From: Methylococcaceae bacterium | Lineage (GTDB): Bacteria; Pseudomonadota; Gammaproteobacteria; Methylococcales; Methylomonadaceae | Length of the DNA stretch: 18,113 bases | Assembly (NCBI GenBank): GCA_013138855.1 | Contig: WTBX01000003.1 | Span: forward strand, 1-18,113 | Direction: 5' to 3' | Shown: positions 1 through 7,214 of the stretch, piece after piece | Position numbering within the stretch: position 1 is the stretch's first letter | Layout of the letters: every line of letters starts with the position of its first letter | The notes under the pieces: generated by a model | Seen by the model: only the letters and a program-made list of their open reading frames with translations | The model's database searches: none | Told to the model about the DNA's origin: nothing | Translations under genes and position numbers: made by a program

Positions 1-1
1 A

Positions 2-169
2 CCAATCAACATTACTTTGTTGAGCATTATTGTCTCCGTAAAAATAAACTTAAATTTGATGCCTATCTTCGCATTTTTCAGAGGTTTTTACCATGCTGTT
101 ATGCGACAACATCCTAAGCTGCAAAGACAACTGAAAACAAAACTAATTCCATCCGTACAGAGAAAATAA
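2..169 (+). CDS. C-terminal end of an unidentified protein (partial)
   Basis: The frame is open from the window edge to a TAA at 167-169. It gives about 55 residues: a hydrophobic stretch followed by a strongly basic tail (FFRGFYHAVMRQHPKL, then several Lys and Arg). This would suit the cytoplasmic end of a membrane protein or membrane-bound transferase, but no family motif is visible. Frame 1 is also open, to a stop at 115-117, so the choice of frame rests only on composition and length. The following gene starts 47 bases after this stop. Confidence 0.4.
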   Translation, partial: PINITLLSIIVSVKINLNLMPIFAFFRGFYHAVMRQHPKLQRQLKTKLIPSVQRK

Positions 170-176
170 ATTCGCT

Positions 177-182
177 TATAAT
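177..182 (+). promoter_or_regulatory. Candidate -10 box for the tauE-DUF502-AGCS run
   Basis: A perfect TATAAT lies 34 bases before the first ATG of the run. A -35 hexamer at 17-bp spacing would be CGTACA (154-159), which is a poor match, so this is a candidate only. Confidence 0.35.
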
Positions 183-216
183 AGAACCTTAATAAAAATT
201 ATAAAAAGAGAAACTA

Positions 217-939
217 ATGGCGATAGATATTTTATTAACGGTGCTGATAACGTCAGCAATTCAATCTATTTTTGGTGTCGGTGTCTTGTTATTCGGGACA
301 CCGTTATTATTGCTGTTAGGCTATGATTTTACGAATGCTTTAGGCGTATTATTGCCGATTTCTATTGCGATTAATTGTTTACAAGTTATCAAGCATTATC
401 AGCATATAGACCTTGATTTTTATAAAAAAGTATTAATTTACACTATTCCTCTAGTGATATTATTTCTCATCATTGGGGTCAGCAATAAAATAAATATAGG
501 TCTGTTAGTCGGTGCCTTTTTAGTATTTGTTGCTTTAAAAAATAGTGTTAGAAAAATTGAAACTGCTTTAGATAAATTAGTTAAATATGAACGCAGTTAT
601 TTAGCGGTCATGGGCTTAATTCATGGCTTGACTAATCTAGGAGGCTCTTTATTAACCGCTATTGTTCATGGTAAAAACTATGATAAAGATCAAACTAGAG
701 TCACGGTTGCAATTTGTTATGCGACTTTCGCCGTCTTTCAATTAATCACCTTATTTTTATTAGATGTACCTTCGTTATTGTCACTCAGCGATCATGCGAG
801 TTTTTTACAAGTTGGGGTGATTGTGTTTTTACTCACCGAAGAAATCCTATATACGCAAATTGATAATAAGCGATACACACAAATTTTTGCGGCATTTCTA
901 TTTATTTCAGGGCTGTTACTAGTCGGAAAATCTTTATAA
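217..939 (+). CDS. TauE/SafE family membrane permease
   Basis: A 240-residue, almost wholly hydrophobic protein with about seven or eight membrane segments. It has the two-repeat layout of the TauE/SafE family (sulfite, sulfoacetate or other anion exporters). The first half carries the glycine-rich entry loop FGVGVLLFGTPLLLLLGY (about residues 19-36). The second half has the matching HGLTNLGGSLLTAIV (about 134-148). The charged loop between the halves (KNSVRKIETALDK) probably faces the cytoplasm. The ATG at 217 follows a purine-rich AAAAAGAG ribosome site. DUF502 follows after 33 bases, so the two are probably co-transcribed. The substrate cannot be told from sequence; nearby genes give no sulfur pathway. 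Confidence 0.85.
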   Translation: MAIDILLTVLITSAIQSIFGVGVLLFGTPLLLLLGYDFTNALGVLLPISIAINCLQVIKHYQHIDLDFYKKVLIYTIPLVILFLIIGVSNKINIGLLVGAFLVFVALKNSVRKIETALDKLVKYERSYLAVMGLIHGLTNLGGSLLTAIVHGKNYDKDQTRVTVAICYATFAVFQLITLFLLDVPSLLSLSDHASFLQVGVIVFLLTEEILYTQIDNKRYTQIFAAFLFISGLLLVGKSL

Positions 940-972
940 AAAGGGCTTAAACCTAAGTCATGGAGTATTAAA

Positions 973-1548
973 ATGAAAAGAATATTTAATTATTTTTTAA
1001 TCGGGGTTTTAGCATTTATCCCTATCGTCGTTATCATGCAAATCGTGCTGTTTATGAAGCAAATCATGGCAGATACGTTCAGAATAGTTTATGACTATGC
1101 GGATAATTATTACATTACTTTTGCTTTTTTAGTCATCAGTTTTGCGATATTTGCTTACATTGGTTATCGCGTCAGCATGGGACGCTCGATGATTATTGTT
1201 GGGATAGACAAGGTAATTGATAAAATTCCGTTATTAAATACGGTGTATCGTGTTACCAAAAAAATCGTCAATATGTTTTCAGGTCATGAACAAAAAACTG
1301 CAAGAGAAGTGGTTTATATCGAATACCCTAAAGAGGGTTTATGGGTTCCTGCTTATGTGACTAATCGAGAAGGCTCTAAATATATTTTATTTGTACCGAC
1401 TTCTCCAAATCCAACCTCAGGCTTTACCATTATTATTGATGAATCTAAAATTGTTAAATCTGAAATGAATATAGAAGAAGCAACTAGTTTTATTATTAGT
1501 GTGGGTGTGGATTATCCTAAGCCCGAAGAAGCCCTTAAATTACCTTAA
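973..1548 (+). CDS. DUF502 family membrane protein
   Basis: A 191-residue protein with two N-terminal membrane segments (about residues 8-28 and 48-68) and a soluble C-terminal part. The DUF502 signatures are clear: the IPLLNTVYRVTKKIVNMF segment after the second helix, then VVYIEYPKEGLW, and the very conserved FVPTSPNPTSGF (about 140-151), ending in the EEATSFIISVGV motif. The family is widespread in bacteria and its function is unknown. The ATG is preceded by TGGAG at 961-965. Its stop lies only 2 bases before the symporter ATG, which points to translational coupling. Length is normal for the family. Confidence 0.88.
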   Translation: MKRIFNYFLIGVLAFIPIVVIMQIVLFMKQIMADTFRIVYDYADNYYITFAFLVISFAIFAYIGYRVSMGRSMIIVGIDKVIDKIPLLNTVYRVTKKIVNMFSGHEQKTAREVVYIEYPKEGLWVPAYVTNREGSKYILFVPTSPNPTSGFTIIIDESKIVKSEMNIEEATSFIISVGVDYPKPEEALKLP

Positions 1549-1550
1549 AC

Positions 1551-2888
1551 ATGAATACATTAGAAATTATATTGAAAGAAATGAGCTCCTTTATTTGGGG
1601 GCCTATCACGCTGTTTTTTTTATTAGGCATCGGAGTTTATCTGACTTTGGGCTTAAAGCTTTTTACTTGGCGCAGAACGGTTCAAGCCCTTGTAATGCTT
1701 TGGAAAGGACGTGAGTCAGAAAAACAAGGCGATATTACGCCTTTTCAAGCGTTAATGACGGCTTTGTCGGCAACGGTAGGGACAGGAAATATTGCAGGCG
1801 TTGCGACGGCAATTTTTTTAGGCGGGCCAGGTGCAATATTTTGGATGTGGATTACGGCTTTATTTGGGATGGCAACTAAATATGCAGAAGCAGTATTAGC
1901 GGTTGAATACCGTGAAACAGATGATGAAGGAATGTATGTTGGGGGGCCAATGTACTACATCAAAAATGGTTTAAAAAGTCATTGGGCATGGCTGGCGTGG
2001 GCATTTGCTTTATTTGGCACTTTAGCCTCCTTTGGTATTGGTAATATGGTGCAAGCAAACTCAGTGGCTGCCGCACTTGATAGTATGTTTCAGATTCCAG
2101 TTTGGCAAACAGGCATTGTTTTAACGTGTTTTACTGCGATTGTTATTCTTGGCGGTATTAAGCGTATTGCTCAAGTTGCAGCAAAACTTGTTCCCATTAT
2201 GGCGATTGCTTATGTCGCTTGCGGTTTATATGTTATTTTTTCTCATGCAGCTGAAGTTCCACAGGCTTTATTGTTAATTGTTGAAAGTGCTTTTACTCCA
2301 ACGGCAGCGGTAGGCGGTTTTGCAGGCGCAGCGGTTTTACAGGCGATTCGTTTCGGTGTGGCGCGTGGGGTATTTTCTAATGAAGCAGGCTTAGGAAGTG
2401 CGCCTATTGCTCATGCGGCAGCAAAGACGAATGACCCTGTTCAGCAAGGCATGATTGCTATGTTAGGAACATTTATTGATACTTTGTTGATTTGTACGAT
2501 GACGGCTTTAGTCATTATTTTAACAGGGGCGTGGACAAGTGGCGAAACGGGTGCGGCTTTATCGACTTTAGCGTTTAATACAGGTCTTCCTGATGTTGGT
2601 GGTTATGTCGTTGTTTTCGGCTTAGTGGTGTTTGCTTTTACAACTATTTTAGGTTGGAGTTATTATGGCGAACGTTGTGCGGAATTTTTATTCGGCACAA
2701 AAGTCATATGGCCGTATCGCTTGTTATGGTTATGTGCGATCCCTGCTGGCGCGATGGGTAAACTCAGTATGGTTTGGCTGCTTGCGGATGTTATGAACGG
2801 TTTAATGGCCATTCCCAATTTAATTGCGCTGGCCTTATTAAGTCCTGTGTTATTTAAGCTTACTACCCATTATATTCGTTCGGAATAA
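1551..2888 (+). CDS. AGCS family amino-acid (alanine/glycine):cation symporter
   Basis: A 445-residue inner-membrane transporter that would take up alanine or glycine with Na+ or H+. Family motifs are strong: FQALMTALSATVGTGNIAGV (about residues 65-84), the signature GGPGAIFWMWITALFGMATKYAE (about 91-113, split here only by its length), MYVGGPMYYI, and GVFSNEAGLGSAPIAHAAA in the second half. Length is normal. No good Shine-Dalgarno is visible, but the start sits 2 bases after the DUF502 stop, so re-initiation is likely. It is the last gene of the three-gene run. The exact substrate within the family is not determinable. Confidence 0.92.
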   Translation: MNTLEIILKEMSSFIWGPITLFFLLGIGVYLTLGLKLFTWRRTVQALVMLWKGRESEKQGDITPFQALMTALSATVGTGNIAGVATAIFLGGPGAIFWMWITALFGMATKYAEAVLAVEYRETDDEGMYVGGPMYYIKNGLKSHWAWLAWAFALFGTLASFGIGNMVQANSVAAALDSMFQIPVWQTGIVLTCFTAIVILGGIKRIAQVAAKLVPIMAIAYVACGLYVIFSHAAEVPQALLLIVESAFTPTAAVGGFAGAAVLQAIRFGVARGVFSNEAGLGSAPIAHAAAKTNDPVQQGMIAMLGTFIDTLLICTMTALVIILTGAWTSGETGAALSTLAFNTGLPDVGGYVVVFGLVVFAFTTILGWSYYGERCAEFLFGTKVIWPYRLLWLCAIPAGAMGKLSMVWLLADVMNGLMAIPNLIALALLSPVLFKLTTHYIRSE

Positions 2889-2932
2889 CGGACTGCTAAC
2901 TTAAGCGGGATAGTCTCAAAAAAACATTTTTA

Positions 2933-2976
2933 AACCATGAAGTTCTTGAAGATAAAACTTCATGCTCTTCATGGTT
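2933..2976. repeat. Inverted repeat of the ATGAAG family
   Basis: AACCATGAAG at 2933-2942 and its exact reverse complement CTTCATGGTT at 2967-2976 enclose further ATGAAG-like units (TTGAAG, CTTCATGCT). The same motif appears at 14784-14851. There is no T-run after it, so I see it as a dispersed repeat, not an intrinsic terminator. Confidence 0.7.
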
Positions 2977-3005
2977 ATATTAAATAAATGAACCGAGAAT
3001 CACAT

Positions 3006-3056
3006 AAGACTGGCGGCTATCCGAAAGACGTAGTCTTTTGGGTAGCTGCCAGTCTT
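3006..3056. repeat. Long hairpin, 24-bp arms, 3-base loop
   Basis: Arms 3006-3029 and 3033-3056 pair with three mismatches around a GTA loop. The outer part reads AAGACTGGC / GCCAGTCTT. The core GACTGGC/GCCAGTC recurs at 11758-11810. It lies between the symporter and the secreted protein. Only TTTTAA follows the stem, so it may stop transcription but is more likely a dispersed palindrome. Confidence 0.75.
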
Positions 3057-3090
3057 TTAATCGTACAGGTCGAAAAAATTTAACTCAAAC

Positions 3091-3124
3091 TTCATAGGTT
3101 TTAAAAATCTACGAGGTTTAGACC
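3091..3124 (-). repeat. Degenerate copy of the palindrome at 4648-4680
   Basis: Read on the minus strand, this stretch (GGTCTAAACCTCGTAG, then TTTTTAAAACCTATGAA) matches the order of the perfect palindrome at 4648-4680: GACC, CGTAGG, TTTT/AAAA, CCTACG. Its arms no longer pair well. It lies 41 bases upstream of the next ATG. Confidence 0.45.
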
Positions 3125-3165
3125 GTAACGTAATTTATAGTTTAGTTTTTAAGGAATTTTTACCA

Positions 3166-3510
3166 ATGAGTACCATTTTTAATAAAAAATCATTTTTATT
3201 ATTACAACTGAGTGCCTTCGCTTTATTTTCAGTAAATAGCCACGCCGCAGAAAAAACCATAGAAGCGACTATTAGCGGTTATGAATGTGGTGATAATTGC
3301 TATTTAGAGATCATCGACAGTGATGATGGTGAAATGATTGGTTTATGCACCGCACCTTTATGTGAAGCATGGAATATGGAAGCGGCCATGCCTGAAAAAT
3401 ACATCGGTAAAAAAGTCCGTATTGTTATCGGTGAAGCCCAGCAATTTGATGCAGAAGGTAACGTAATGGGAACAATGGAATCTTTTACCAGTATTGAATT
3501 GTTAGACTAA
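3166..3510 (+). CDS. Small secreted four-cysteine protein
   Basis: A 114-residue protein with a classical signal peptide. The basic MSTIFNKKS is followed by a hydrophobic core and a probable cleavage after SHA, leaving a mature protein beginning AEKTIEATI. The mature part has four cysteines in two pairs, CGDNC and CTAPLC, that could form disulfides in the periplasm. The acidic domain ends in a predicted strand ESFTSIELLD. I believe this is a known family of uncharacterised proteobacterial exported proteins, but I cannot name a function. AAGGA at 3151-3155 is the likely ribosome site, 10 bases before ATG. The gene appears monocistronic. Confidence 0.75.
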   Translation: MSTIFNKKSFLLLQLSAFALFSVNSHAAEKTIEATISGYECGDNCYLEIIDSDDGEMIGLCTAPLCEAWNMEAAMPEKYIGKKVRIVIGEAQQFDAEGNVMGTMESFTSIELLD

Positions 3511-3620
3511 GCTTTAGATAGTTTTTAAAAGTGGAGTTGCTCTCCACCTTATGCACTCACAATGATATGTTTGAATTCTTAAAGAAAAATACTGATTTTG
3601 ATGATATGGAAGCTGAGATC

Positions 3621-4628
3621 ATGACCGAAGAAAATAAAATAGTCGTAAAACAACCGCCCGTATTATTTGAAAAAACTCAGGCAATTATCAAAGAATTTGA
3701 ACAAATTGTCGGCGCACCGCTTATCACTTATTGGAATAACCCGCGAGGCTCGGTTTGCGATAACGATGTATTAGTGTTTCACGAATTATTAGAGCATATT
3801 GGCGAACATGATAAGCTATTTTTAATGATTAAATCGGATGGTGGCACAGGTAAAGCATCATTAAGAATCATGAATTTAATTCGTCAATATTGTAAAGAGT
3901 TAGTCGTTGTTGTGCCTTTAGAATGTGCCTCAGCTGCAACCATGATGGCTATTGGTGCAAATGAAATTCGCATGGGGCCTATGGCGTATTTATCAGCGGT
4001 AGATACTTCTCTTACGCATGATTTATCACCGATAGATCGAGATAATAATCGTGTTAGCGTGAGTTTGGATGAATTATCACGCTCGGTAAAACTTTGGCAA
4101 AATGAAAATAAAGAGGAAGGCAGTAATCCTTATAAACAGTTATTTGAATACGTACATCCTTTAGTTATCGGTGCGGTAGATAGAGCGGAATCGCTGTCCA
4201 TTATGCTTTGCAATGATATTCTCTCGCATCACGTTAAGGATGGAAGTAAAGCATTAAATATCGCCACTATTTTAAATTCAAAATACCCCTCGCATGGTTA
4301 TCCTATTCTACTTAAGGAAGCGCAATCTATTGGCTTAAATGCGGTATTGATGGAAAAGAAACAACATTCTCTATTGCTCAAATTAAATGAGCTATATAGC
4401 GAGATGGGACAAAAGGCGACCACTGATTTTGATGATTTAAATTCTCATGGCAACGAAATTTTAAATATTTTGGAAACCAACGACATGCAAATCTATTATC
4501 AGCAAGATAAAGACTGGTTTTACCGTACCGAAGAACGACGCTGGATTACCATGAATGAAAACAGCACTTGGCTTAAAAATGAATACGTGAAAGATCAGGT
4601 TATAAAGTCAGTTTTTCATATTGCCTAG
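3621..4628 (+). CDS. SDH_sah family ClpP/crotonase-fold serine proteinase homologue
   Basis: Encodes about 335 residues resembling the SDH_sah (serine dehydrogenase proteinase) family, relatives of ClpP and SppA. The best evidence is the pair IKSDGGTG, a likely oxyanion loop, and VPLECASAATMMAIGANEIRMG, whose Ser in CASAAT is the expected nucleophile. It is followed by the family-like AYLSAVDTSLTHDLSP. No signal peptide or membrane segment is visible, unlike SppA. The start is uncertain: the frame extends to GTG 3531, with further ATGs at 3567 and 3606. I chose ATG 3621 because GGAAG (3609-3613) sits 7 bases before it and the conserved part (KQPPVLFEKTQ) begins just after. No substrate or partner is evident. 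Confidence 0.75.
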   Translation: MTEENKIVVKQPPVLFEKTQAIIKEFEQIVGAPLITYWNNPRGSVCDNDVLVFHELLEHIGEHDKLFLMIKSDGGTGKASLRIMNLIRQYCKELVVVVPLECASAATMMAIGANEIRMGPMAYLSAVDTSLTHDLSPIDRDNNRVSVSLDELSRSVKLWQNENKEEGSNPYKQLFEYVHPLVIGAVDRAESLSIMLCNDILSHHVKDGSKALNIATILNSKYPSHGYPILLKEAQSIGLNAVLMEKKQHSLLLKLNELYSEMGQKATTDFDDLNSHGNEILNILETNDMQIYYQQDKDWFYRTEERRWITMNENSTWLKNEYVKDQVIKSVFHIA

Positions 4629-4645
4629 TTTAAAAATCTCATCTT

Positions 4646-4680
4646 GTAGACCGCGTAGGTTTTTAAAACCTACGCGGTCT
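4646..4680 (+). repeat. GTAG-headed perfect palindrome (REP-like)
   Basis: The arms AGACCGCGTAGGTTTT (4648-4663) and its exact complement (4665-4680) form a 16-bp stem with a one-base loop. The element opens with GTAG at 4646, one of the two head tetranucleotides of REP elements. It follows the proteinase stop by 17 bases, but no T-run follows, so a REP-like repeat is favoured over a simple terminator. Confidence 0.7.
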
Positions 4681-4726
4681 GGCTTCAACTCCACTAATAT
4701 GAATAACATCTAAGATATAAAAAGGT

Positions 4727-4732
4727 TACAAT
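4727..4732 (+). promoter_or_regulatory. Candidate -10 box of the hem operon
   Basis: TACAAT lies 31 bases before the TTG start of hemC, within the string TACAATATC, which also occurs upstream of purM (10529-10537). No good -35 is seen at the usual spacing. Confidence 0.3.
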
Positions 4733-4763
4733 ATCGCTTTTTTATTGATTGACAGGATTAGTT

Positions 4764-5690
4764 TTGACGGTAAAAATCATTCGTATCGCTACACGCAAAA
4801 GCCCTTTAGCCTTATGGCAAGCTGAGCATGTTGCCGCCAGATTAGAAGAAGCCTTTCCAGAAATTAAAACCGAATTGGTTACGATGGTGACTAAAGGCGA
4901 TAAGATACTGGATGCACCGTTGGCAAAAATAGGTGGTAAAGGCTTGTTTGTTAAGGAATTAGAGCAAGGAATGCTAGAAGGAACGGCTGATATTGCGGTA
5001 CATTCTATGAAAGATGTGCCTGTTGAATTTCCTGAAGGTTTGCATTTAGCGGTGGTTTTAGAGCGTGAAGACCCGCGTGATGCTTTCGTTTCTAATCATT
5101 ATGCTTCTATTAATGATTTACCTGAAAACCCTAAAATTGGTACCTGTAGTTTACGCCGCCAATGCCAAATTAAAGAAAAACTCCCCAATGCTGAAATTTT
5201 ACCGTTACGTGGTAATGTCAATACACGACTCGCAAAATTAGATGCAGGCGAATTTGATGCAATTATTCTCGCCTCTGCGGGTTTAAAACGCTTAGGGATG
5301 GCGGATAGAATTACCGAATGTCTTGATAGCTCGATTAGCCTGCCCGCGATTGGGCAAGGCGCGATAGGGATAGAATGTCGTAGCGATGATGTTGAAATCA
5401 ATCAAATATTAAAGGTTTTATCGGATGAAGCGACGACGATACGCCTTAGCGCAGAACGCGCCATGAATAACCGTTTAAACGGGGGCTGCCAAGTGCCGAT
5501 CGCTGGCTTTGCTGAAATTCAAGGGGATAAATTATGGATGCGCGGTTTAGTGGGAAATCCTGATGGGTCTTTGATTTATCGGTACGAAAAAACAGGTGAT
5601 ATTAAGGATGCCGTACAAATTGGTACTGCCGTTGCTGATGAGTTATTAGCACAAGGTGCGGATAAGATTTTACAAGATTTATATAAATAG
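4764..5690 (+). CDS. hemC: Hydroxymethylbilane synthase (porphobilinogen deaminase)
   Basis: Polymerises four porphobilinogens into hydroxymethylbilane in the haem and sirohaem pathway, in the cytosol. From the TTG at 4764 the product has 308 residues. The catalytic aspartate in HSMKD falls at residue 84 and the dipyrromethane-bearing cysteine in GGCQVPIAG at residue 242, exactly the E. coli numbers, which strongly supports this start. AGGA at 4754-4757 is well spaced from it. An in-frame TTG at 4749 would add five residues and lacks a ribosome site. Substrate-binding RKSPLALWQ, GTCSLRRQ, LRGNVNTRL and LPAIGQGAIGIE are all intact. hemC opens the operon, but hicAB separates it from hemD. Confidence 0.97.
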   Translation: MTVKIIRIATRKSPLALWQAEHVAARLEEAFPEIKTELVTMVTKGDKILDAPLAKIGGKGLFVKELEQGMLEGTADIAVHSMKDVPVEFPEGLHLAVVLEREDPRDAFVSNHYASINDLPENPKIGTCSLRRQCQIKEKLPNAEILPLRGNVNTRLAKLDAGEFDAIILASAGLKRLGMADRITECLDSSISLPAIGQGAIGIECRSDDVEINQILKVLSDEATTIRLSAERAMNNRLNGGCQVPIAGFAEIQGDKLWMRGLVGNPDGSLIYRYEKTGDIKDAVQIGTAVADELLAQGADKILQDLYK

Positions 5691-5720
5691 TTGGATTGAA
5701 AAACGACCTAATTAAAAAGT

Positions 5721-5999
5721 ATGAGTAAAATCGAAAAACTGTTATCCAAATTACTTCAGTCTCCTCTCCCTATGGATTTTAGATGGGAAGAGCTTGAAAA
5801 AATACTATCCTTTCTGGGGTATGAAAAAAAGACCTCAGGAAAAACGGGCGGCAGTCGAAGAACTTTTTTTAATGAAGAAAATGGTCATATCATTAAACTT
5901 CATGAAAGACATGGCTCAGAGCCTATCAAACCAAAAGCATTAAAAGCGGTTATTGATGCTTTAATAGAGGTAGGTGCAATTGGAGAAGACAATGAATAA
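5721..5999 (+). CDS. hicA: HicA family toxin (mRNA interferase type)
   Basis: A 92-residue basic protein with the HicA/YcfA double-stranded-RNA-binding fold. An N-terminal helix region containing DFRWEELEKILSFLGYE is followed by TGGSRRTFF and then IIKLHERHG, ending in a helix. In classical HicA a histidine follows the Gly-Ser pair and is catalytic. Here the equivalent position reads Ser-Arg-Arg, while histidines occur in the second strand (residues 56, 61, 64). That pattern fits the DFRW-type HicA subfamily as I remember it. It overlaps hicB by 8 bases in the normal toxin-first order. No Shine-Dalgarno is seen. The pair lies 30 bases after hemC, inside the hem operon. Confidence 0.85.
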   Translation: MSKIEKLLSKLLQSPLPMDFRWEELEKILSFLGYEKKTSGKTGGSRRTFFNEENGHIIKLHERHGSEPIKPKALKAVIDALIEVGAIGEDNE

Positions 6000-6393
6000 T
6001 AAATATTTTGAATATAAAAATTATTATGGCAGTTGTGAAGTATGTTTGGATTCTCAAGAGTTATTCGGGAAAATTTTATTTATTCGAGATTTAGTCACTT
6101 ATGCGGGTGACAACATTTGTGAACTGGAAAGTGAATTTAAACTTGCAGTAGATGACTATCTTGAAACCTGCGTGGATCTTGGTAAAAAACCAGATGAGTC
6201 TTTAACAGGAAATTTTGATATTCGCTTAGGTTGTCAATTACATAAAAAAGTTGCTCTTGCTGCAATGAATGCAGAAGAAAGTCAAAATGAAGTGATAAAA
6301 AAAGCTGTTTCTTATTATTTTAATGAGCAATTAAGTAAAAAAGTGAATAAATCTACGGGTACTCCAATAATCTCGAAAAATAAAGTTGCTTAA
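5992..6393 (+). CDS. hicB: HicB family antitoxin
   Basis: A 133-residue antitoxin that should bind and block HicA and repress its own promoter. The N-terminal part (about residues 1-70) is the degenerate RNase-H-like HicB domain, including ESEFKLAVDDYLETC. The C-terminal part (about 73-110) is a ribbon-helix-helix DNA-binding domain: a strand GNFDIRLG, then helices through LHKKVALAAM and QNEVIKKAVSYYF. I chose ATG 5992 because GGAGA at 5982-5986 sits 5 bases upstream. An upstream GTG at 5974 in the same frame has no such site. The stop is 26 bases before hemD. Confidence 0.87.
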   Translation: MNNKYFEYKNYYGSCEVCLDSQELFGKILFIRDLVTYAGDNICELESEFKLAVDDYLETCVDLGKKPDESLTGNFDIRLGCQLHKKVALAAMNAEESQNEVIKKAVSYYFNEQLSKKVNKSTGTPIISKNKVA

Positions 6394-6419
6394 TTTAAGT
6401 CATATTTAAAAATGTCAAT

Positions 6420-7214
6420 ATGAATACTGTCTTAAATTCTATAAATATATTAGTGACTCGCCCAAAACAACAGGGCTTATCACTAATAAAGTTAATCGAG
6501 CAGCATGGCGGAACGGCAATTAATTTTCCTACGCTAGAAATTATTCCTTTAATAAACAATCAACAAATTAAAACAAAACTTGAATATTTAGCCGATTATC
6601 AGTGGCATATTTTCATCAGTGCAAACGCGGTAAATTTTGCACTACAAGCGAATAATGGGAAAATAGAAAGTTTTAAGCAAGCTAAAATTGCTGCGATAGG
6701 AAAGGCAACCGCTAAAGCACTGGAAGAGGCAGGGTTAATCGCTGATTTAATACCTGAGATAGGTTTTAATAGCGAAGCCTTATTAGCAATGCCACCGATG
6801 CAATCACTTAAAAATAAGAAATTTTTAATTATTCGGGGTGAAGGGGGGCGCGAAACTTTAGCGCAAACCTTAAAAGAACGCGGTGCAACGGTTGATTATT
6901 TAGAGGTTTATAAACGTGTACAACCTAAAGCTGATAATTCAGCGATACTCGCTTTATTAGCGGAAAAAAAAATACAAGCCATCACCATTACTAGTGGTGA
7001 AGCATTGCATAATTTAATCGCAATGTTAGGCAATGAAATACAAGCTACGCTATTTAATATACCGCTCATCGTTATTAGTGAGCGCATTAAACAAATAGCG
7101 CAGGATTTAGGATTTAAACAAGTGCATGTCAGTGCAAGCCCTGCTGATACTGCAATTATTAAGACAGTGACAACAGTGTGTAACGGGGAAGACAGTGGCC
7201 GAAGAAGTAACTGA
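6420..7214 (+). CDS. hemD: Uroporphyrinogen-III synthase
   Basis: Closes hydroxymethylbilane with inversion of ring D to give uroporphyrinogen III. The protein has 264 residues with the two-lobe HemD fold. ILVTRPKQQ starts lobe 1, and FISANAVNFAL and AIGKATAKALEEAG follow. In lobe 2 there are LIIRGEGGRETLAQTLKERGATVDYLEVYKR, given here by its ends LIIRGEGG and VDYLEVYKR, and TITSGEALHNL. Sequence conservation in HemD is always low, so position after hemC and before hemX adds weight. No clear ribosome site precedes ATG 6420. The end overlaps hemX by 20 bases, implying coupled translation. Confidence 0.9.
   Translation: MNTVLNSINILVTRPKQQGLSLIKLIEQHGGTAINFPTLEIIPLINNQQIKTKLEYLADYQWHIFISANAVNFALQANNGKIESFKQAKIAAIGKATAKALEEAGLIADLIPEIGFNSEALLAMPPMQSLKNKKFLIIRGEGGRETLAQTLKERGATVDYLEVYKRVQPKADNSAILALLAEKKIQAITITSGEALHNLIAMLGNEIQATLFNIPLIVISERIKQIAQDLGFKQVHVSASPADTAIIKTVTTVCNGEDSGRRSN

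Noticed and set aside
1499..1714. Open plus-strand frame across the DUF502/symporter junction
   Set aside because: It overlaps both real genes in another frame and has no ribosome site or motif.
5099..5401. Open frame of 100 codons on the minus strand
   Set aside because: It lies wholly inside hemC, whose catalytic motifs are intact, and its product has no recognisable features.
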